The notes beneath the pieces are model-generated. The model did no database searches, was not told the DNA's origin, and was given only the letters and a program-made list of their open reading frames with translations. 64,000 nt of DNA from Nitrosomonas sp. JL21 (GTDB taxonomy: Bacteria; Pseudomonadota; Gammaproteobacteria; Burkholderiales; Nitrosomonadaceae): positions 27,712 to 91,711 of the forward strand of contig NZ_QRCB01000030.1 of NCBI RefSeq assembly GCF_009833095.1. Direction: 5' to 3'. The position numbers were made by a program, and so were the translations under genes. Shown here in pieces: positions 1 through 10,020 of this stretch; positions within the stretch are counted from its first letter, which is position 1, and each line of letters starts with the position of its first letter.

Positions 1-1
1 G

Positions 2-460
2 CGCATGCTCGGGCATATCACCTATCTGTCGGATGATTCTATGGCGGCGAAATTCGGCCGCAGCTTGCGTAAAGGCGAACTTTCGTTCGGTTTCGATGTG
101 GAATTTGAGATCGAATCCTATCTACGTTATCAAGGTGATAAATTCGCCGATTTGTTCGATGCCAACACTTATTTGCTGATGACCAAGGCGCTGGATTATT
201 TCAATCCAGCTGACTCCTACAATGGCGATTTAAGCGCGGCTTTCCGCGTCGCGATGGCGAATTTCCTGATTGTGTCGTTCACATCCGATTGGCGTTTTTC
301 GCCGGAACGTTCGCGGGAAATTGTCAAAGCCTTGTTGGATAACAAAATCAATGTCAGCTACGCCGAAGTGACCACGACGCATGGCCACGATTCATTTTTG
401 ATGGAGGCGCCGTATTACCATCAGCTTGTGCGCGCTTATATGGACAATATTTCTATTTGA
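2..460 (+). CDS. metX: Homoserine O-acyltransferase MetX, C-terminal part (cut by window edge)
   Basis: This is the last ~150 residues of an alpha/beta-hydrolase-fold homoserine O-acyltransferase, which activates homoserine with an acetyl or succinyl group for methionine synthesis in the cytoplasm. The frame is open to the left edge, so the start lies outside. Visible family features are the [10 protein letters not shown] segment, which carries the catalytic Asp, and HGHDSFL near the C-terminus, which carries the catalytic His; the nucleophile Ser lies off-window. metW follows 23 bases downstream, the usual metX-metW pairing in proteobacteria. Whether the donor is acetyl- or succinyl-CoA cannot be told from this fragment. 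Confidence 0.9.
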   Translation, partial: RMLGHITYLSDDSMAAKFGRSLRKGELSFGFDVEFEIESYLRYQGDKFADLFDANTYLLMTKALDYFNPADSYNGDLSAAFRVAMANFLIVSFTSDWRFSPERSREIVKALLDNKINVSYAEVTTTHGHDSFLMEAPYYHQLVRAYMDNISI

Positions 461-483
461 ATGATCGAATTGACGAATCAACC

Positions 484-1101
484 ATGAACGAGACCCTCAA
501 CCCTGCAACGAATACGTTACGACCCGACTTTGCTGCCATTGCCGAATGGATCAAGCCCGGCGCAAAAATATTGGACTTGGGCTGTGGCGATGGCTCGTTG
601 TTGCGCTATCTGCGCGATACGCGCGATGTCTTTGGCTATGGCGTGGAGATTGATGACGATAATCTGCTGAAATGTTTTCACAATGGCATCAATGTCATCC
701 AAAACGATCTGGAAGCTGGGTTGTCCGGTTTTGAATCGAATTCCTTCGATTATGTCATTTTGTCGCAAACCCTCCAGGCGATGCGCCATACCGAAGGCAT
801 TATTCAGGAAATGTTACGGGTAGGAAAGGAAGGCATCGTGTCATTTCCGAACTTTGGCTATTGGAGAAACCGCATGCAGGTGATCGCCGGACATATGCCG
901 GTATCCGAGACACTGCCTTATTATTGGTACGATACGCCGAATATTCATTTGTGTACGCTCGGCGATTTCGAAGCGCTGTGCCACCAATGCAATGCCCGCA
1001 TTCTAGAACGTCGCGTGCTGAGTGCACATAACCGTCCGGTTAATTTCTTCCCCAACTTGATGGGAATCCTGGCGTTTTACCGTTTCGAACGGCGGACGTA
1101 G
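484..1101 (+). CDS. metW: MetW, class I SAM-dependent methyltransferase-like protein
   Basis: A 205-residue Rossmann-fold protein with the SAM-binding motif I LDLGCGDGSLL at residues ~30-40 and the family-typical VSFPNFGYWRNR segment in the middle. MetW is co-encoded with MetX in proteobacteria and is needed for efficient homoserine acylation; the methyltransferase fold does not prove methyltransfer activity. I chose the ATG at 484, because the frame upstream offers only a TTG overlapping the metX stop and family members start near this point. No strong ribosome-binding site is visible, which fits translational coupling to metX. Confidence 0.92.
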   Translation: MNETLNPATNTLRPDFAAIAEWIKPGAKILDLGCGDGSLLRYLRDTRDVFGYGVEIDDDNLLKCFHNGINVIQNDLEAGLSGFESNSFDYVILSQTLQAMRHTEGIIQEMLRVGKEGIVSFPNFGYWRNRMQVIAGHMPVSETLPYYWYDTPNIHLCTLGDFEALCHQCNARILERRVLSAHNRPVNFFPNLMGILAFYRFERRT

Positions 1102-1123
1102 CAACACTTTATTTTGGAAGATC

Positions 1124-1954
1124 TCAGGTTGAAGAGCGTGCAGCATTGGTTGCGAGACATTGCACATGTTCAAGCGCGCGCAGTTCCGCGGCGGTGAATC
1201 CCGCTTGTTGCCGGGCTTCGTAATGAAAAGGGCCGGCTATTTGCCCGCTGAAATGTTGAATGGCCAGTTCGCAAAAGGTATGCTCAGGATCCAGTCCACG
1301 CTCCCGACAAAGATAATTGAACCAGCGCGAGCCGATTGCCACGTGGCCGATTTCATCGCATAGGATGATTTCCAAAATCGCCACGGTTTTTTCGTCACCG
1401 ACCTGTTGCAGGCGTTTGATGATGCCAGGCGTGACGTCCAGTCCGCGTGCTTCAAGAACGCGTGGTACGAGCGCCATGCGCATCAATGGATCAGTCGCTG
1501 TGCGCACAGCCATCTCCCATAAGCCATTGTGAGCGGGCCAATCGGCGTAGTCATATCCCAGCGCATTGAGCCGTTCACGCAATAATTCAAAGTGATGCGC
1601 TTCTTCAGTCGCCACAGCCACCCAGTCGCTATAAAATTGCTTAGGTAGATCGCGGAAACGATAGACCGCATCCCATGCCAAGTTGATCGCGTTGAATTCA
1701 ATATGCGCAATCGCATGAATCAATATGGCCAGTCCGTCCGCAGCGCCCAGCCTGCGTTTGGGCACTTTACTCGGCAGCACTAATACCAGTTTGCTTGGGC
1801 GGCCCGGCTCCGCGATCGGCTTGGGTTGATCGGGCGCATGCAGAGAAAGCAAACCCTTATCCCATGCCTGGGCGGTTTGCCGAGTCAGCGCTATTTTTTC
1901 ACTGATCCCGCAAGCGTTCACACATCGATCGGCGGCTTCAAATAAAGAATTCAT
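1124..1954 (-). CDS. DUF455 family ferritin-like protein
   Basis: A 276-residue protein of the DUF455 family, predicted ferritin-like helical bundle. Candidate di-metal ligands are visible as HAIAHIEFNAI (residues ~80-90), EEAHHFELL (~117-125) and CDEIGHVAIG (~200-208), the E..H pattern of ferritin-like carboxylate-bridged di-iron proteins. Function is unknown; oxygenase-like or metal-storage roles are possible. It converges on metW with a 22-base gap and lies 28 bases after the CheB/CheR hybrid on the same strand, so the two could be cotranscribed. Length is typical for the family. Confidence 0.85.
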   Translation of the reverse strand: MNSLFEAADRCVNACGISEKIALTRQTAQAWDKGLLSLHAPDQPKPIAEPGRPSKLVLVLPSKVPKRRLGAADGLAILIHAIAHIEFNAINLAWDAVYRFRDLPKQFYSDWVAVATEEAHHFELLRERLNALGYDYADWPAHNGLWEMAVRTATDPLMRMALVPRVLEARGLDVTPGIIKRLQQVGDEKTVAILEIILCDEIGHVAIGSRWFNYLCRERGLDPEHTFCELAIQHFSGQIAGPFHYEARQQAGFTAAELRALEHVQCLATNAARSST

Positions 1955-1982
1955 GGATCAGTAAATGGAGTGAATGACCTGG

Positions 1983-4900
1983 TCAGGATTTATTGAAGGA
2001 ATTAAATAGCAAACGATATTTTTCCTCGCTCTCGCACAGCGCACGCTCAGCACGTTTGCGTTCAGTAATGTCGTCGAAAATCACCGCGATAAGACGGCTA
2101 CATGCATCACCGACACGATTGGCATTCGTATAATACCAGCGATCCAAATCAGCGTTATAGTCTTCACGAAGCTCAGGAACGCCGGTCGATGACACGCGAT
2201 CATAATATTCAAACCAGTAATCCTCAAAATCCGGCATTAACTCCCGGACGCTCTGCCCAGGGTTCGGTTGAAAGCCGGTCAAACACGCGAAAGCTTTATT
2301 GACTTCGCGATAAAGGAGATCGACCAGCCGGCCTTCATCGTCTCTCACCGTTTCGATAATCGCAAATCCTGTGTTAATGGATTCAAACAACGACCGATAT
2401 TTCTCTTCGCTCTCGCGCAGCGCCGATTCGGCCTTTTTACGCTCGGCTTCACGTTCTCCCAAGCGGATTTCGGTGCGCCGGCGTTCGATAAGATGGGCGG
2501 CCAGACCGGCATATAAGTCAGCCCACCCCAGTTCCCGCTCTGTCGGAATATGTGGCTCTCGGAAATGCACTGTCAGCACGCCCTGCAGTTCTTCATGGCG
2601 TGTTTTCAGCGGGGAACTGATGGCAGCTTTGTAATTGAGCGCTGCGGCAGTTGAAGCATGATCTGCAAATTGTGAATCCGATGTGAGATCGGTGACCACA
2701 ATTCGGTGGCCAGTCCGAATTGTGGCAGCGCAGGTGGAATGAAAATCGCGGTCGATGGGGGGAATGGACGACAGGAGATCCAGACCAAACCCGCGTGTGG
2801 CAATGTAGCGCAAAACACCGGTTTCCGGATCATGAATTTGGATAGTGCCCTTATCCGCGCCGTGCAGACTAATGGCAGTATCCAGTACTTGGTAGAGCGC
2901 ATCAGAGACATCCTTGCTGGATAGCAACTGATCAGACAACTCGCGCAGGCGAGAGATAGCATCCAGCTCCTCAGCGAGCGCCTCCTCGGCCTTTTTTTGT
3001 TCTGTAATATCCGCAAAAGTAATCGCAACACCTTTGATTTTTCCCTCAACACTAAAAGGCCTTATTTGGCGCTGATACCATTTGCCGGACTCTGTCTCGA
3101 CTTCACTTTCCCGGCTTGCCTTGCCTTCCAATACAGCTTGGGCATCGGATAAAAATTTAGAATCTTTGAATTTGGGTCTCAAATCTGCAATCCGGCGACC
3201 TGTATCACTTTCATATAAGGGAAAAAGTTTTTTCATGGCCGGCGTAAACCAACGCACACGCAAACCTTGATCAAGAAAAAGCGTCATTACCGCACCGCTC
3301 GTCAGGATATGACGTTGCGTTTCAAGCTCTTCAACGTTGATGCTCAGTTGCTGATTGATCCGTGTGATTTCGTCGTTGCTGATATTGAGCTGATCATTAA
3401 CCGTGCGCAATTCTTCGTTAAGCGCCTGCAATTCTTCACGAGAAGCATCCAGTTCTCCCATTGAAATGCGCAAAGCCTCGTTCCATTTTCCATTTTTATC
3501 TTCATCAGAGAAATTAGAGTTAGCATTTCTATCGGCGGATAGAAAGGAAATGAGAAGCCTTAAAGAACCATTTTCTCCCTGCGTAATAGGTGTAAGCATC
3601 AATCGTGCAGTAATAATTCCCTTACTTGACGATTGCAGCTCGCCTTCGATTGTTGTGGCGCATTGTTCAAGCAGCACGAATTTTCCACTGACCCTTATCC
3701 TCTCTCGCAAAGCCAACGGCACCATCTGGAGCAGATTGTACGTTGGCTGACCCGCAGGCAGTTTCAGAAATCCCTCTGTGCTTCCATGAATACGTAACAC
3801 ATTGAATTGCTCATCAACTAAAACGGATGGAAGATCGAATGTCTCGACAAGTGCCCTGTGAGCATTTTCTGCTGCCGAAATACGGCCTGTCTGGCGATCC
3901 AATCGCTTCTGCAACCGTTTTGGAAAGTTAACTTCCGCATCATAAAAAACCCCTGTTTTGCGATAAATACGCAATGCCGGAGATACTGCCTCAAATCCAG
4001 ATTGCTTCGGTGAAAGAGACTCACCCTTGCCAAGAAATAAATATCCCCCAGGACGTAAAGCTGAATGCAAGAGATAAAGAACCTGTGTAATTGCACTCGG
4101 CTCTAGATAGATAAGCAAGTTACGGCATGTAATGAGATCGAGAGATGAAAATGGCGGGTCCGCCAGCAGGTTTTGCGGCGCAAACACCATTTTTTCTCGT
4201 AATGCTTTTTTCACCCGGTAACCGCCATCAACCGTGTAAAAATAATCTGACTTCAACTCTTCGGGAATAGCGTTCCCCGCATTGGCAGAAAAAATTCCTT
4301 GACTGGCCCGGGTAACGATTTCTGCCGAGGTATCAGTTGCAAAAATCTGAAAATCGATGGATGTGGATAACTTCTTATTTTCCTCATTCATCAACATAGC
4401 CAATGAATAAGCCTCTTCCCCTGTTGAGCAAGCAGGTGTCCACGCGCGAATAACATCAGTCGCATTTGCAACCGAAAAAAGCTCATGCAACACATCCTGC
4501 TTCAGCACATTCCATGCGTCCTCATCCCGGAAGAAAGACGTTACATGAATAGGAATTTTATGGATCAGTATTTCCAGCTCTACGACATCATCGGCTAGCA
4601 AAGCTTCATAGTCATTTAAATGATGGATCTGCCGCGCCTGCATCCGCCGATGCACACGCCACATGAGCGGTGCCAATTTATAACCTGTTAAATCAAATCC
4701 GGCATGACGATAAATATGATCGGCAATACGCTGCATTGTCTCCAACATATTACTGGTCCAGGCGGCTGTACCATTGAGTCTTTTATAATCTGGGTTCGGA
4801 CACGCATATAACTCAAGTGCAATATCCACTATCGGAAGAATATGATTCGCCATACCCGTTTCGATAACCGCGAGCGGCATACTGTCAAACTCTGCGGTTG

Positions 4901-5387
4901 TGGGATCTTGAACGATGACCACTCCACCCGCTTGTCGTACACACAACGCACCCGCTGCACCATCCGATCCACTGCCTGAAAGGATGACGGCTGCCGCATA
5001 TTTGCTTTTGTCACGCGCCAGACTTTCAAACAAAATATCGATGGTGTTGTTGCCAGCATGTGCGGAAGCCATCATAGGCCGACAGCGTAAAATACCATTT
5101 TCAATGGTCAATATATTTCCTGGCTTCGCGACATACACATGATCAGTCGCGGGAATAACGTCATCATCTGCGTCCTGAACGGTAAGCGTCGTGGACTTGG
5201 CGATCAGGCTTACCAGACGGCTCGGCTTTTCAGGTTGCAAGTGTTGTACAACAATAAAAGCAAGTCCATGACTTGGCACCAGAGTTTTAAACAAACTGAG
5301 CAGCGCTTCAACGCCGCCAGCCGATGCACCAATCGCTACAATAAAAGGATTAGGAAATTCCGATTTTTTCTTTAGTATTTTGGGCAT
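1983..5387 (-). CDS. CheB-CheR-PAS-GAF-PAS hybrid chemotaxis-type sensor, no kinase domain
   Basis: A 1134-residue multidomain protein. Order: CheB methylesterase (residues ~15-190; GASAGG with the nucleophile Ser, VVQHLQPEK with the His, LSGSGSDGAAG with the Asp), CheR methyltransferase (~220-490; TSFFRD and WTPACSTGEEAYS, the SAM loop), a long coiled coil rich in EELQ/NEEL (~650-710), a PAS (~715-820), a GAF (~840-990), and a PAS (~1010-1120). It ends in SEEKYRLLFNSFNKS, the first turn of a further PAS unit. Related hybrids usually continue into a histidine kinase, so this copy seems to have lost its C-terminus. CheB lacks a receiver domain, as usual in hybrids. Start: ATG at 5387; a GTG lies two codons upstream. 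Confidence 0.9.
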   Translation of the reverse strand: MPKILKKKSEFPNPFIVAIGASAGGVEALLSLFKTLVPSHGLAFIVVQHLQPEKPSRLVSLIAKSTTLTVQDADDDVIPATDHVYVAKPGNILTIENGILRCRPMMASAHAGNNTIDILFESLARDKSKYAAAVILSGSGSDGAAGALCVRQAGGVVIVQDPTTAEFDSMPLAVIETGMANHILPIVDIALELYACPNPDYKRLNGTAAWTSNMLETMQRIADHIYRHAGFDLTGYKLAPLMWRVHRRMQARQIHHLNDYEALLADDVVELEILIHKIPIHVTSFFRDEDAWNVLKQDVLHELFSVANATDVIRAWTPACSTGEEAYSLAMLMNEENKKLSTSIDFQIFATDTSAEIVTRASQGIFSANAGNAIPEELKSDYFYTVDGGYRVKKALREKMVFAPQNLLADPPFSSLDLITCRNLLIYLEPSAITQVLYLLHSALRPGGYLFLGKGESLSPKQSGFEAVSPALRIYRKTGVFYDAEVNFPKRLQKRLDRQTGRISAAENAHRALVETFDLPSVLVDEQFNVLRIHGSTEGFLKLPAGQPTYNLLQMVPLALRERIRVSGKFVLLEQCATTIEGELQSSSKGIITARLMLTPITQGENGSLRLLISFLSADRNANSNFSDEDKNGKWNEALRISMGELDASREELQALNEELRTVNDQLNISNDEITRINQQLSINVEELETQRHILTSGAVMTLFLDQGLRVRWFTPAMKKLFPLYESDTGRRIADLRPKFKDSKFLSDAQAVLEGKASRESEVETESGKWYQRQIRPFSVEGKIKGVAITFADITEQKKAEEALAEELDAISRLRELSDQLLSSKDVSDALYQVLDTAISLHGADKGTIQIHDPETGVLRYIATRGFGLDLLSSIPPIDRDFHSTCAATIRTGHRIVVTDLTSDSQFADHASTAAALNYKAAISSPLKTRHEELQGVLTVHFREPHIPTERELGWADLYAGLAAHLIERRRTEIRLGEREAERKKAESALRESEEKYRSLFESINTGFAIIETVRDDEGRLVDLLYREVNKAFACLTGFQPNPGQSVRELMPDFEDYWFEYYDRVSSTGVPELREDYNADLDRWYYTNANRVGDACSRLIAVIFDDITERKRAERALCESEEKYRLLFNSFNKS

Positions 5388-5661
5388 ATGCACTGCCTAT
5401 GCATATCTTGAAAGGCCAACACGCGTGTGTACCATTTTGCGCTCCGTACTAGAAATCCTGAATACGTTCAATATGTCAAATCTAATGGCGTTAACCTAAT
5501 CTCTATTCATCAGATAGAACAGCTTGTTTTGCATGTCATCATATAAATTTGGATTAATGGCTGACTAGAATGTTCATTTACGTTGCAGGACATGGAGAAC
5601 AGTCGTTGTTGCCCAAGCGTGTAGTAACCTGAGCAAATCAAAGATCAAGATATTCGAGTGA

Positions 5662-8600
5662 TCAAGTGGCAACACGACTGCTATTTTTTCTGTGAATCAG
5701 GAAATAAACCACCGGTATGACCAGCAACGAAAACAGCGTTGAGGCAAAAATACCGAAGATAAAACTCCAGGCCAATCCGGAGAAGATCGGATCGAGAATG
5801 ATCACGAAGGCGCCGAGCATCGCTGCGCCGGCGGTCAGGAAAATAGGACGCAGGCGGATTGCGCCGGCTTCGATCAGGGCATCCGGCAGAGTGATTCCTT
5901 CCCGGGAACGAATACGTTCGATGAAATCGACCAGAATAATGGAATTGCGCACGACGATTCCGGCCAGGGCGATCATGCCGATCATGGCCGTGGCGGTGAA
6001 ATAGATCGGATTGGGATAGCCTTCGATCGGCGATGCCATGACCAGGTTGAGTAACCAGAAGCCAGGCATGATGCCGATGATCGTCAGCGGTATCGCGATC
6101 ATCATCACCAGCGGCATCGTCAGCGAGGCGGTCTGGCCGACCAGCAGGATATAGATCATGATGAGCGCGGCTGCAAAGGCAAGGCCGAGGTCGCGAAAAA
6201 CATCCACGGTGATTTTCCATTCGCCTTCTCCCGCGAGTTCCACGCTGTAGCCTTCCGGCAATGGCCGTTCGGCCAGAATATCCTGCAGATCAAAGATGGC
6301 CTCCACTGGACTGCGCCCTGCCATGTCGGCCACGACAAAATTTACCCGCTGCAAGTTCTTGTGATAGACAGGTTGATCTGTGTGCAACTGCACAGGCGTG
6401 ACGATTTCACTCAACGGAATCAGATGACCCTGCGCGTTTTTTACCCGCAACGCCAGCAGATCGGAAACGGAAGAACGTAGCGTACGTGGCAGTTGCAGCA
6501 CGATTTCAAGCGGTCTGCGCTCGGTGTCTGAGTGCACGATACCCACCACATGCCCGGCAGCAGCTATGCGCAGCGCTTCCGCAACCTGCGCCGTATTGAT
6601 ACCAGCCAAAGCGGCTTTTTCGCGATTGATCCGGAAATGAATCTTGTTATGGGATGCTTCCGAAAAATCATCCACATCGACAACACCCTCGATCGTTTCG
6701 ATATCGCCGCGTACACGTTTGGTGACCTGCATCAGGTCCGCAGTGCTGGCTTCGGGTGGGCCATAGATTTCGGCGACCACACTGGCCAACACGGGCGGGC
6801 CGGGTGGGATTTCAACGATTTTCAGGTTGGCGCCGTATTGTTTGCCTATTTTTTCCACTTCAGGCCGGATGCGCAGCGCGATTTCATGTGATTGCTGTGC
6901 GCGCATGTCCTTGGGCAGTAAGTTAATCCGGACATCGCCCATATAACCGCCATTGCGCAGATAATAGCGGCGTACCATGCCATTGAAATCCTTCGGTGAA
7001 GGCACGCCGGTATACGTTTGATAATCGGTCACTTCATTGACAATGGCCAGATAGCTTCCTAGCGCTCGCGCAACTTCGTCGGTTTGTTCCAGCGTTGAGC
7101 CGCGCGGCATGTCAATCACAATCTGCAACTCGTTTTTGTTATCGAACGGCAGCAGTTTCAGCGGAACGGCGCGGGTAACCGCCAGCATGACCGACATTCC
7201 AAAGGCAACTAAAACGATCAGTAAGAAGACCCAGGCCCGGCGGGGCGTCACCAGCAGCGGGTACAGTATGGCGTGATAACTGCGGTAAATCAGCGTTTGC
7301 TTGAAGTCCTCGGGGGCTTCATGCTGCGGTTTGTGGTAATCGCTTTGCAACAGCTTATAGCTGGCCCAGGGCGTGACGGTAAAGGCCACGATCAGCGAAA
7401 TGAGCATGGCTACGGGCACATTGAAGGCCATCGGCGCCATGTACGGACCCATCATGCCGGTAATGAAGAACATCGGTAGGAATGAAACGATAACGGTAAA
7501 CGTGGCCAGAATGGTCGGGGGCCTGACTTCCTCGACGGCTGTCAGCAGGGCAGCCAGCGGTGATTCCTTGCGCATTTGATAGTGGCGGTGAATATTTTCG
7601 ACATCGACGATCGGGTCATCCACCAACAGACCCAAAGACAGAATCAGTGCAAACAACGTGACCCGGTTGATCGTGTATCCGATCAGATAATCGAACAGCA
7701 ACGTCAACGCCAGCGTCATCGGCACTGCAATTGACACGATGAATGCCTCTTTCGGCCCGAGCGAGAATGCCAGTAACGCCATGATGATCACGATGGCAAA
7801 ACCCAGATGTTTCACGAGTTCGTTGACCTTGTGATTGGCGGTTTCGCCGTAGTTCCGCGTCACCGTCAGCAAAACATCCTGCGGCACGGTCGTGCCGTGC
7901 AGCTTACTGGCCATTGCCAGCACATCATTCGCCACTGTGACGGCATTGCTGCCTTTGCGCTTGGCAATGGCGATCGTCACCATCTGGCGTTCCTGTCCGG
8001 CCTGAGGCTGCGCACCGGATGCCCGGCCCGCCGTGACCATATTCTCCACCGCGGGACCGAAGCCAATGCGCGTGTAATGACTGACATCGGCCGGGCCGTC
8101 GATGATACGCGCGACATCGCGCAGATAAACTGGCCGGTTGTTGACGCTTTTGATGACGATGGCCTCGACTTCCGTTGCTGAGCTGAAATGTGGGCCAGCT
8201 TCCAGTAACATTTCCCGGTTGCCGCGTTCAAAACTGCCAGCCTGCAGATTGACATTGGTTTCGGCCAGTGCCCGCGCAATTTCGTTTAAGCTGACGTCAT
8301 GTGCGGTCAATCGTGCAGGGTCGGCGTAGACTGACACGCGCCGCTGTTCACCGCCGACCACCCAGCTTTTGCCGACATCGTCGATCCCCCTGAACGCAAC
8401 GATCAGTTCATCCGCAATGCGGCGCAAGGCCATGGAATCAAACTGACTGTTTTGCGACGACAGCGTCAACAAGACGATAGGCACATTGTCGATTTCGACC
8501 GGATTCACCTTCCAGCCGGTAACTCCCGGCGGAATCAGATGTTGATTGGACAACAACGTATTCCACGTTTTGATCAGACTGTTCTCGTAATTCTGGCCGA

Positions 8601-8928
8601 CGTAGTAACGTACAGTGATCACCGCCGCTCCAGGCCGGGATACGGAATACACATATTCCACGCCTGCGACCTGCTTCAGCAAAACCTCAAGCGGTGTAGC
8701 AGCCAGCTTTTCCACTTCCTCACTCGAAGCACCGGGATACTCCAGCAATACATCCATCACCGGCACGACGATTTGCGGATCTTCTTCACGCGGCGTCAGT
8801 ATCAGCGCCATCGCGCCCGCCAGCATCGACATGATCAGAAACAGTATCGAAAGCTGGGAAGTCGTGAAAACATTGACGATCCGGATCGTCAGCCCATGTT
8901 TGACGCTCGGTTCCGGGAGATTATCCAT
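5662..8928 (-). CDS. RND efflux pump inner-membrane permease (HAE-1/AcrB-like family)
   Basis: A 1088-residue resistance-nodulation-division transporter, the proton-driven inner-membrane part of a tripartite pump. The N-terminal membrane segment (~24-44) is followed by the family signature LEYPGASSEEVEKLAATPLE (~63-82), a periplasmic porter region, the membrane segment with LGLLVDDPIVDVENIHRH that carries the proton-relay Asp pair, and a second half with GMIALAGIVVRNSIILVDFI. The ATG at 8928 shares one base with the stop of the membrane fusion gene (TAATG), so the two are translationally coupled. Substrate is unknown; the motif set is HAE-like rather than the Met-rich heavy-metal type. It is the last gene of a unit that starts with sulfide:quinone oxidoreductase. 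Confidence 0.93.
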   Translation of the reverse strand: MDNLPEPSVKHGLTIRIVNVFTTSQLSILFLIMSMLAGAMALILTPREEDPQIVVPVMDVLLEYPGASSEEVEKLAATPLEVLLKQVAGVEYVYSVSRPGAAVITVRYYVGQNYENSLIKTWNTLLSNQHLIPPGVTGWKVNPVEIDNVPIVLLTLSSQNSQFDSMALRRIADELIVAFRGIDDVGKSWVVGGEQRRVSVYADPARLTAHDVSLNEIARALAETNVNLQAGSFERGNREMLLEAGPHFSSATEVEAIVIKSVNNRPVYLRDVARIIDGPADVSHYTRIGFGPAVENMVTAGRASGAQPQAGQERQMVTIAIAKRKGSNAVTVANDVLAMASKLHGTTVPQDVLLTVTRNYGETANHKVNELVKHLGFAIVIIMALLAFSLGPKEAFIVSIAVPMTLALTLLFDYLIGYTINRVTLFALILSLGLLVDDPIVDVENIHRHYQMRKESPLAALLTAVEEVRPPTILATFTVIVSFLPMFFITGMMGPYMAPMAFNVPVAMLISLIVAFTVTPWASYKLLQSDYHKPQHEAPEDFKQTLIYRSYHAILYPLLVTPRRAWVFLLIVLVAFGMSVMLAVTRAVPLKLLPFDNKNELQIVIDMPRGSTLEQTDEVARALGSYLAIVNEVTDYQTYTGVPSPKDFNGMVRRYYLRNGGYMGDVRINLLPKDMRAQQSHEIALRIRPEVEKIGKQYGANLKIVEIPPGPPVLASVVAEIYGPPEASTADLMQVTKRVRGDIETIEGVVDVDDFSEASHNKIHFRINREKAALAGINTAQVAEALRIAAAGHVVGIVHSDTERRPLEIVLQLPRTLRSSVSDLLALRVKNAQGHLIPLSEIVTPVQLHTDQPVYHKNLQRVNFVVADMAGRSPVEAIFDLQDILAERPLPEGYSVELAGEGEWKITVDVFRDLGLAFAAALIMIYILLVGQTASLTMPLVMMIAIPLTIIGIMPGFWLLNLVMASPIEGYPNPIYFTATAMIGMIALAGIVVRNSIILVDFIERIRSREGITLPDALIEAGAIRLRPIFLTAGAAMLGAFVIILDPIFSGLAWSFIFGIFASTLFSLLVIPVVYFLIHRKNSSRVAT

Positions 8929-10010
8929 TACCGCATGTGCCGGGGATCGGCGATGATGGTTTCGCCGACCCGCAAGCCTGAAATGACCTCGATCCGGTCG
9001 CCGAAGGTTTTGCCCGTTCGGATATGACGTGCGATTTGCCGTCCATCCGCCAACACTCTGACGATTTCGAGTTGGCCGAGATATTGCACGGCACTGGCGG
9101 GTATCAGCAATGCCACATGCTCGTCGCAAGCCTGTTGAAGCCAGCCGAAATATCCTGGTTTCAAACCTTCGATGGCTGGTAATGCGATTTTGATCAATTG
9201 CGAGTGTGAGTGCGCATCGATTTCTGGAATGATTTCATCGATCGTGGCGCTAAAAATTTGACTGAAGGTGTCGATTCGTACCGCTGCACCTTCACCGGAT
9301 TGAAATGCGCCGGCACAGGCGGCCGGCACTTCAACTTCAAGCCTGAGGCTGCGCGGTGCCTGTAGGGTTACGATCGGAACACCGGGCATTCCCATATCTC
9401 CTGGCTGTTTCAATCGCTTGACTATGGTGCCGTCAAAAGGTGCCAGCAAAACGGTGTCGGCCAATCGCGCCCTGATTTCATTCAACATGCTGCTTGCTTG
9501 ATGGGCGCGTGCCTGTGCTTCCTTTGCCAGTGCAACCGCAGCGTCATGGTTCGCACGTGTTGCCGCCTCCTTTTCATACAGGCCGCTGATCCGCTGTTGA
9601 TCCGCGCTGGCGCGGTTTGCCTGAGCATTTGCGCCGGTCAGCGCAGCAAGCGCTGCTTTCTCCTGCGCTCTCAGATCGCGCTCGTCAAGACGCGCAATGA
9701 CATCGCCTTTTTTGACGGCGTCTCCGGCGTGGACTTTGATGTCGAGAATCCGGGCTGTCAATCTGGGCGCAATATCAGCAACGGTTCTCGACTTCACGAC
9801 GCCCGGCCAGGACAAGACGTCGCCGACCTGCTGCGCGGTAACCGTGGCGGTATGAAAGGTGTGGGTTTCGTCCGGCTGCGGGCTCGTACCAGGCGACACT
9901 TTGCCGATAAAACCGCCCTGCATATAGATCAGCAGCACGATCAGGGTCAGCGTTACGACAACAATCGTGATGATTCTTTTGGGTATTTGTCGTTCATGGC
10001 TCAAAGACAT
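8928..10010 (-). CDS. RND efflux periplasmic adaptor (membrane fusion protein)
   Basis: A 360-residue HlyD/AcrA-type adaptor. One N-terminal membrane anchor (residues ~13-31) precedes a barrel-sandwich lipoyl half-motif (DIKVHAGDAVKKGDVIARLD), an alpha-hairpin rich in Ala/Gln/Glu (~115-175), the second lipoyl half (LLAPFDGTIVKRLKQPGDMG), and beta-barrel and membrane-proximal domains. It links the RND permease to the TolC-like channel. A clear AAGGA ribosome-binding site precedes the ATG at 10010. The gene sits 10 bases after the TolC-like gene and overlaps the permease start by one base. Confidence 0.92.
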   Translation of the reverse strand: MSLSHERQIPKRIITIVVVTLTLIVLLIYMQGGFIGKVSPGTSPQPDETHTFHTATVTAQQVGDVLSWPGVVKSRTVADIAPRLTARILDIKVHAGDAVKKGDVIARLDERDLRAQEKAALAALTGANAQANRASADQQRISGLYEKEAATRANHDAAVALAKEAQARAHQASSMLNEIRARLADTVLLAPFDGTIVKRLKQPGDMGMPGVPIVTLQAPRSLRLEVEVPAACAGAFQSGEGAAVRIDTFSQIFSATIDEIIPEIDAHSHSQLIKIALPAIEGLKPGYFGWLQQACDEHVALLIPASAVQYLGQLEIVRVLADGRQIARHIRTGKTFGDRIEVISGLRVGETIIADPRHMR

Positions 10011-10020
10011 AGGTAGTCCT

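Noticed and set aside
8452..9027. 191-codon plus-strand frame opposite the RND permease and adaptor
   Set aside because: Shadow frame; crosses the boundary of two real genes and has His/Arg-rich composition typical of antisense frames.
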